Shown: piece after piece, positions 6,903 to 9,715 of the stretch
Layout of the letters: each line of letters begins with the position of its first letter
Position numbering within the stretch: the first letter of the stretch is position 1
NCBI GenBank assembly: GCA_031548675.1
Contig: JAVBQU010000153.1
Span: 1-9,715 of the forward strand
Direction of reading: 5' to 3'
Length of the DNA stretch: 9,715 bases
Source: JAVBQU01 sp031548675
GTDB lineage: Bacteria > Bacteroidota > Bacteroidia > Bacteroidales > P3
Position numbers and translations under genes: made by a program
The notes under the pieces: model-generated
What the model saw: the letters and a program-made list of their open reading frames with translations, nothing else
What the model was told of the DNA's origin: nothing
The model's database searches: none

Positions 6903-7763
6903 ATGAAAACAAAAGGAATAAGACTACAAATGCTAATATTCAGCATTATGGTCATTGGTGCGGGAATATTACTTTTTTTATTTAAAACAGGCATGCTCCC
7001 CGTTGAATATAAAAGCATTATCTTTTCATGGCAAATGCTGCTGATATCATTAGGTACATTAGCATTTTTCTCACGTCCGCATCCTCATGCGTTTATGGGA
7101 ATTCTATTAATACTGATAGGAGGCTTATTTATGCTTTCCAAATTTAATTACCCGCCTTTGATTTTTCTAAAAGAAAATTTATTACCGGCAGGATTATTAA
7201 TTGCAGGCTTGCTTATTTGTATAGGAGCATTGTTTGGCAGGCGTTATAAAAGCAAATGCCATCATAAACATCATCTTGAAGAATGGCACAAAAAGCATGG
7301 CTATTCAGATGCATACACAACAATATCTGAAGAACAAATTACTGAAGAATGGAAAAAAGAACATGAAACTCATGCCGAGAATATAAAAAAAGAATATTCT
7401 TCTAGAAAACCGGAAGTTGGATATATATACCGCGATTATATATTCGGTGGAGGAAAAGAGAACTTCGGAAAAGGTGAGTTTAAAGGAGGAGACATAAATT
7501 GTGTGTTTGGCGGAATAGAACTTGATTTGACTGAATGCCAATTAGCAGAGGGAATAAACAATTTATCTATCAGTACTGTTTTTGGAGGAGCAGTATTGTA
7601 TATTCCGTTCGATTGGAAAGTAGAACTACGTCAAGAAAGTATTTTCGGGCATTTCGAAGACAAGCGCCCCAAGCCCACTTTCGAATTAGATAATAGTAAA
7701 GTTCTTATGATTACAGTTTCATGTGTATTTGGCGGAGGCGAATTAAAAACCAAAACCGTTTAA
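6903..7763 (+). CDS. LiaF-like 4-TM protein with C-terminal FGG-repeat sensory domain
   Basis: A 286-residue membrane protein. The N-terminal half has four hydrophobic segments (about 9-28, 38-56, 62-79, 90-112), as in LiaI/LiaF-type proteins. A charged linker follows, starting with an unusually His-rich patch (Cys119 and seven His between 120 and 132). The C-terminal domain (about 178-286) carries repeated (I/V)FGG strands at about 180, 201, 227, 248 (as IFGH) and 275, typical of LiaF-C/DUF2154-like beta structures. In Firmicutes LiaF inhibits the cell-envelope stress kinase LiaS; this gene heads an operon that ends in a sensor kinase, so a comparable modulatory role is likely but inferred. 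The start is ATG 6903, because the upstream in-frame TTG at 6840 lies within the promoter. The ferredoxin gene begins 5 bp after its stop. Confidence 0.85.
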   Translation: MKTKGIRLQMLIFSIMVIGAGILLFLFKTGMLPVEYKSIIFSWQMLLISLGTLAFFSRPHPHAFMGILLILIGGLFMLSKFNYPPLIFLKENLLPAGLLIAGLLICIGALFGRRYKSKCHHKHHLEEWHKKHGYSDAYTTISEEQITEEWKKEHETHAENIKKEYSSRKPEVGYIYRDYIFGGGKENFGKGEFKGGDINCVFGGIELDLTECQLAEGINNLSISTVFGGAVLYIPFDWKVELRQESIFGHFEDKRPKPTFELDNSKVLMITVSCVFGGGELKTKTV

Positions 7764-7768
7764 ATGCT

Positions 7769-7969
7769 ATGGATAATGCTGTTGTTTCATTCAATTCAAA
7801 AAAATGTAAAGCCTGTTGGCTCTGTTTAGAAAAATGCCCGTCGAAAATTATAAAGAAAGTAGATTTTTTGTGGCATAAGCATGCGTTAATTAAAGATAAA
7901 GAAAAGTGTATCGGCTGTTTTGCATGTGTAAAAGCATGCAAATACGGCGCATTTATAAAAAAATCATGA
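7769..7969 (+). CDS. Small two-cluster [4Fe-4S] ferredoxin
   Basis: A 66-residue ferredoxin-type protein. Two complete cluster motifs are visible: Cys13-x2-Cys16-x2-Cys19-x3-Cys23-Pro and Cys47-x2-Cys50-x2-Cys53-x3-Cys57, the second followed by Lys instead of the usual Pro. The 23-residue spacer holds FLWHKHALI, where two histidines might lie near a cluster. It should be cytosolic and carry electrons at low potential or act as a redox-responsive partner. The start ATG 7769 is preferred over ATG 7721, which lies inside the LiaF-like gene in another frame. The gene starts 5 bp after the LiaF-like stop and its TGA overlaps the kinase ATG (ATGA, 7966-7969), implying translational coupling. No oxidoreductase partner is encoded in the operon, which is unusual. 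Confidence 0.9.
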   Translation: MDNAVVSFNSKKCKACWLCLEKCPSKIIKKVDFLWHKHALIKDKEKCIGCFACVKACKYGAFIKKS

Positions 7970-9015
7970 CAAATCCTTTTCTTCAAAATTACAAATCAAA
8001 ATTCTTTTATATAAGTGTTTGGATTCTTATAACAGGTATCCAAACACTTATATTATATGGGTTAGCAAATTTAAGTATAGAAATTTCTTTTGTTGATTCA
8101 TTCATATTTAATGGTTTGTTTGCCTTATTTTGTATGCCGCTTTGGTATGTAGTCAAATATAGTAACCCAGATAAAGGCATTATTTCTGCATTCATTTTAA
8201 CCGGATTCATACTACTGACTGCATGGTTACCAAGTAGTTACTTATTATTAAAATTGATTTTTTTACACAACGATAGCTATCAACAATTTCTACTTAATTA
8301 TTTGCCATGGCGGTTGCTGATTGGTGCATGTCTTTATGCATTTACCATGTTGATATACTATGTACATCTTTACACCTTAAAGCTCCGCGAACAAACCCAA
8401 AATGAAATACGTTTGCACGAAATACTAAAAGACAGCGAACTCAATGCTTTAAAATCCCAAATTAATCCTCATTTCTTATTTAACAGTCTGAATTCTATTA
8501 ATTCATTAGTTGCTGCTTCGCCTGCAAAAGCGCAAGAAATGCTTATTTCTTTGTCAGAATTTCTACGATACACTGCTTTATCAACCCATCAGCAATTCGC
8601 CAGCCTGCAAAATGAAATTGAAAATACAGAACGATATTTAGCTATAGAAAAAGTCCGTTTTGGTGATAGGCTCTCTTATACTTTTGATTATACTCCCGAA
8701 TGCTTAAACTTGGAAGTTCCTGCCATGATTTTTCAACCTTTATTTGAAAATGCCATCAAACACGGAGTATATGAAAGTATTCAATCCATTCAAATTACAG
8801 CTCATATAGAACGCATCGAAAGCAATTTATGGATCCGAATCTGTAATAATTTTGATATCGAAAATATACAAGCTAAACGTAAGTCTGGTATTGGATTACA
8901 AAATATTCAGTCACGACTGCAGCTTCTATATGGCAATCAAGCCTTATTGCAAACCAAAATTGAAAAAGGGAAATTCTATGCCATACTGAGAATCCCTTTG
9001 ATAAAAATAAACTAA
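7966..9015 (+). CDS. LytS/YehU-type sensor histidine kinase (His_kinase family)
   Basis: A 349-residue membrane-bound kinase expected to autophosphorylate and pass phosphate to a LytTR-type response regulator. Four N-terminal membrane segments (about 13-33, 43-63, 72-94, 113-136) lead through a coiled-coil-like linker (about 138-165) to the His_kinase domain. The H-box is SQINPHFLFNSLNSI (164-178, phosphoacceptor His169), the N-box QPLFENAIKHG (257-267, Asn262) and the G-box GIGLQNIQSRL (308-318). With key residues present, it should be active. There is no extracellular sensor domain, so sensing probably occurs in the membrane or through partners such as the LiaF-like protein and ferredoxin encoded just upstream. 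ATG 7966 overlaps the ferredoxin stop by 4 bp; the in-frame ATG at 7906 lies inside the ferredoxin gene and is rejected. No response regulator gene follows. The region coding for TM1 contains a 16-bp-arm inverted repeat. Confidence 0.94.
   Translation: MTNPFLQNYKSKFFYISVWILITGIQTLILYGLANLSIEISFVDSFIFNGLFALFCMPLWYVVKYSNPDKGIISAFILTGFILLTAWLPSSYLLLKLIFLHNDSYQQFLLNYLPWRLLIGACLYAFTMLIYYVHLYTLKLREQTQNEIRLHEILKDSELNALKSQINPHFLFNSLNSINSLVAASPAKAQEMLISLSEFLRYTALSTHQQFASLQNEIENTERYLAIEKVRFGDRLSYTFDYTPECLNLEVPAMIFQPLFENAIKHGVYESIQSIQITAHIERIESNLWIRICNNFDIENIQAKRKSGIGLQNIQSRLQLLYGNQALLQTKIEKGKFYAILRIPLIKIN
8009..8053. repeat. Inverted repeat with 16-bp perfect arms inside the kinase gene
   Basis: Bases 8009-8024 (containing AAGTGTTTGGAT) are the exact reverse complement of 8038-8053, with a 13-nt spacer (8025-8037). 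It starts 43 nt after the kinase ATG and covers the codons of the first membrane helix (residues 15-30). As RNA it would make a strong stem-loop; no U-tract follows, so it is not a canonical terminator. Confidence 0.93.
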
Positions 9016-9054
9016 AAAAATAGACCTTACAGTTTTCAAAACTACAAGGTCTAT
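9014..9054 (-). terminator. Rho-independent terminator for the DUF1761 gene
   Basis: ATAGACCTT (9020-9028) and AAGGTCTAT (9046-9054) form a 9-bp outer stem. Inside, AGTTT (9031-9035) pairs with AAACT (9039-9043) around TCA, separated from the outer stem by a 2x2 AC/AC internal loop. Read on the minus strand the hairpin is followed by seven U (complement of 9014-9020), the classic intrinsic-terminator form. On the plus strand no U-tract follows, so termination of the kinase operon here is less certain. The U-tract overlaps the kinase stop codon (9013-9015). Confidence 0.8.
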
Positions 9055-9086
9055 GGCTCTATAAAACTTTAGGTTATTGCTTTTGA

Positions 9087-9500
9087 TTAAAGTAAAGCAA
9101 AAAGGATAAAAATTACACCTGTTATAAAAGTAAATCCTGCTTGTACCAAAGCTGCGGTAGCAAACTCCTTCCAACTCGAAAACTGAAATTTCAAACTACC
9201 TTTTTGCCAAGCACAGAAACCTACTAAGGCTAGTATTGCCAACCATACAGATATAGGAACCAATACAAAATAGACCAAACCAAATATGGCTGTTGCTATC
9301 AACTGTATGAACATGGTAATAATCATATTTGTTTTATCTACTTTTTCTGGTATTTCTACTTTAAAGATACGCATCCACGTTTTAGAAAATAAAAACGAAT
9401 ACCATATTGCACCTACTGCATAAGCTGCGGCTATTGCCACAACAAACCATAACCAATTAATGTGGCAAAACATGCCACAAGCATGACAACAATTTTCCAT
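9087..9500 (-). CDS. DUF1761 family membrane protein
   Basis: A 137-residue protein with about four membrane segments (roughly 15-37, 58-79, 84-101, 113-136). The segment NWLWFVVAIAAAYAVGAIWYS (15-35), then LFSKTWM (37-43), matches the DUF1761 signature in which a Trp-Tyr-Ser follows the first helix; the family has no firmly assigned function. Unusual for the family as I know it is the extreme N-terminus, where Cys4, Cys5, His6, Cys8, Cys12 and His13 are packed before the first helix and could bind a metal or disulfide. The gene lies just downstream of the 5S rRNA gene on the same strand, beyond its terminator. I find no TAnnTTTG box on the minus strand between 9501 and 9572, so its own promoter is unrecognised or it depends on readthrough. 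Confidence 0.82.
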   Translation of the reverse strand: MENCCHACGMFCHINWLWFVVAIAAAYAVGAIWYSFLFSKTWMRIFKVEIPEKVDKTNMIITMFIQLIATAIFGLVYFVLVPISVWLAILALVGFCAWQKGSLKFQFSSWKEFATAALVQAGFTFITGVIFILFALL

Positions 9501-9572
9501 TTGATAAAAATTTAAATTAATACTATCTCAAGAAACAACATTCCTCTAATATAAGTTCAATTTTATACAAAT

Positions 9573-9599
9573 AAAAAAGCCTCTATTACTAGAGGCTTT
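9573..9599 (-). terminator. Rho-independent terminator after the 5S rRNA gene
   Basis: AAAGCCTCTA (9576-9585) pairs with TAGAGGCTTT (9590-9599) around a TTAC loop, a 10-bp perfect stem. On the minus strand it is followed by U-rich sequence (complement of A residues 9573-9578), 7 bp after the 5S 3' end. It ends the rRNA operon transcript. Confidence 0.85.
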
Positions 9600-9605
9600 A
9601 AAAGA

Positions 9606-9714
<109 letters not shown>

Positions 9715-9715
9715 A

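Noticed and set aside
7721..7768. Longer ferredoxin starting at ATG 7721
   Set aside because: It would lie inside the LiaF-like FGG-repeat coding region; the 16 extra residues are unlike a ferredoxin, and ATG 7769 gives tight operon spacing.
7906..7965. Longer kinase starting at ATG 7906
   Set aside because: It would overlap the second cluster motif of the ferredoxin; ATG 7966 gives the classic ATGA junction.
7305..7986. Minus-strand open frames opposite the LiaF-like and ferredoxin genes
   Set aside because: They are antisense to well-supported genes, have no family features and no promoter; they are shadows.

Overview
The window looks like chromosomal DNA of an AT-rich member of the Bacteroidota, probably near Bacteroidales. 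Several intergenic gaps carry the phylum's -7 promoter box (TAnnTTTG), start codons lack strong Shine-Dalgarno sequences, and the protein families fit: a DUF7033-type deacetylase, a stand-alone KilA-N protein, a LiaF-like 4-TM protein and a LytS-type kinase. The 5S rRNA at the right end also has a Bacteroidota-like sequence.

Positions 1-2740 look like the edge of a surface-polysaccharide locus. There is a GT4-type glycosyltransferase whose N-terminus is cut by the window and appears frameshifted near base 21. After a 332-bp gap with its own promoter comes a DUF7033/NodB-like polysaccharide deacetylase family protein. Positions 2860-3690 hold a solitary KilA-N domain gene with a near-leaderless promoter. 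Inside its coding region lies a perfect 38-bp palindrome. Positions 3760-6093 are a housekeeping pair, rarA (replication-fork AAA+ ATPase) and an RluD-like 23S rRNA pseudouridine synthase, 9 bp apart. A DUF2238 (YjdF-like) membrane protein converges on them from the minus strand and overlaps the synthase gene by 17 bp.

Positions 6839-9015 are a compact plus-strand operon behind the best promoter in the window: a LiaF-like 4-TM protein with a His-rich linker and FGG repeats, a 66-residue two-cluster ferredoxin, and a LytS-type sensor histidine kinase. Spacing is 5 bp and then a 4-bp ATGA overlap. No LytTR response regulator follows. I infer a membrane or envelope sensing unit with a possible redox or metal input, and it is the best candidate here for an undescribed system. 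The kinase gene carries a second long perfect inverted repeat (16-bp arms) early in its coding sequence.

Positions 9014-9715 are minus-strand: a 5S rRNA gene (end of an rRNA operon entering from the right), its terminator, then a small DUF1761 membrane protein with a Cys/His-rich N-terminus and its own terminator, whose U-tract overlaps the kinase stop codon. I saw no tRNA, CRISPR array, insertion sequence or transposase.
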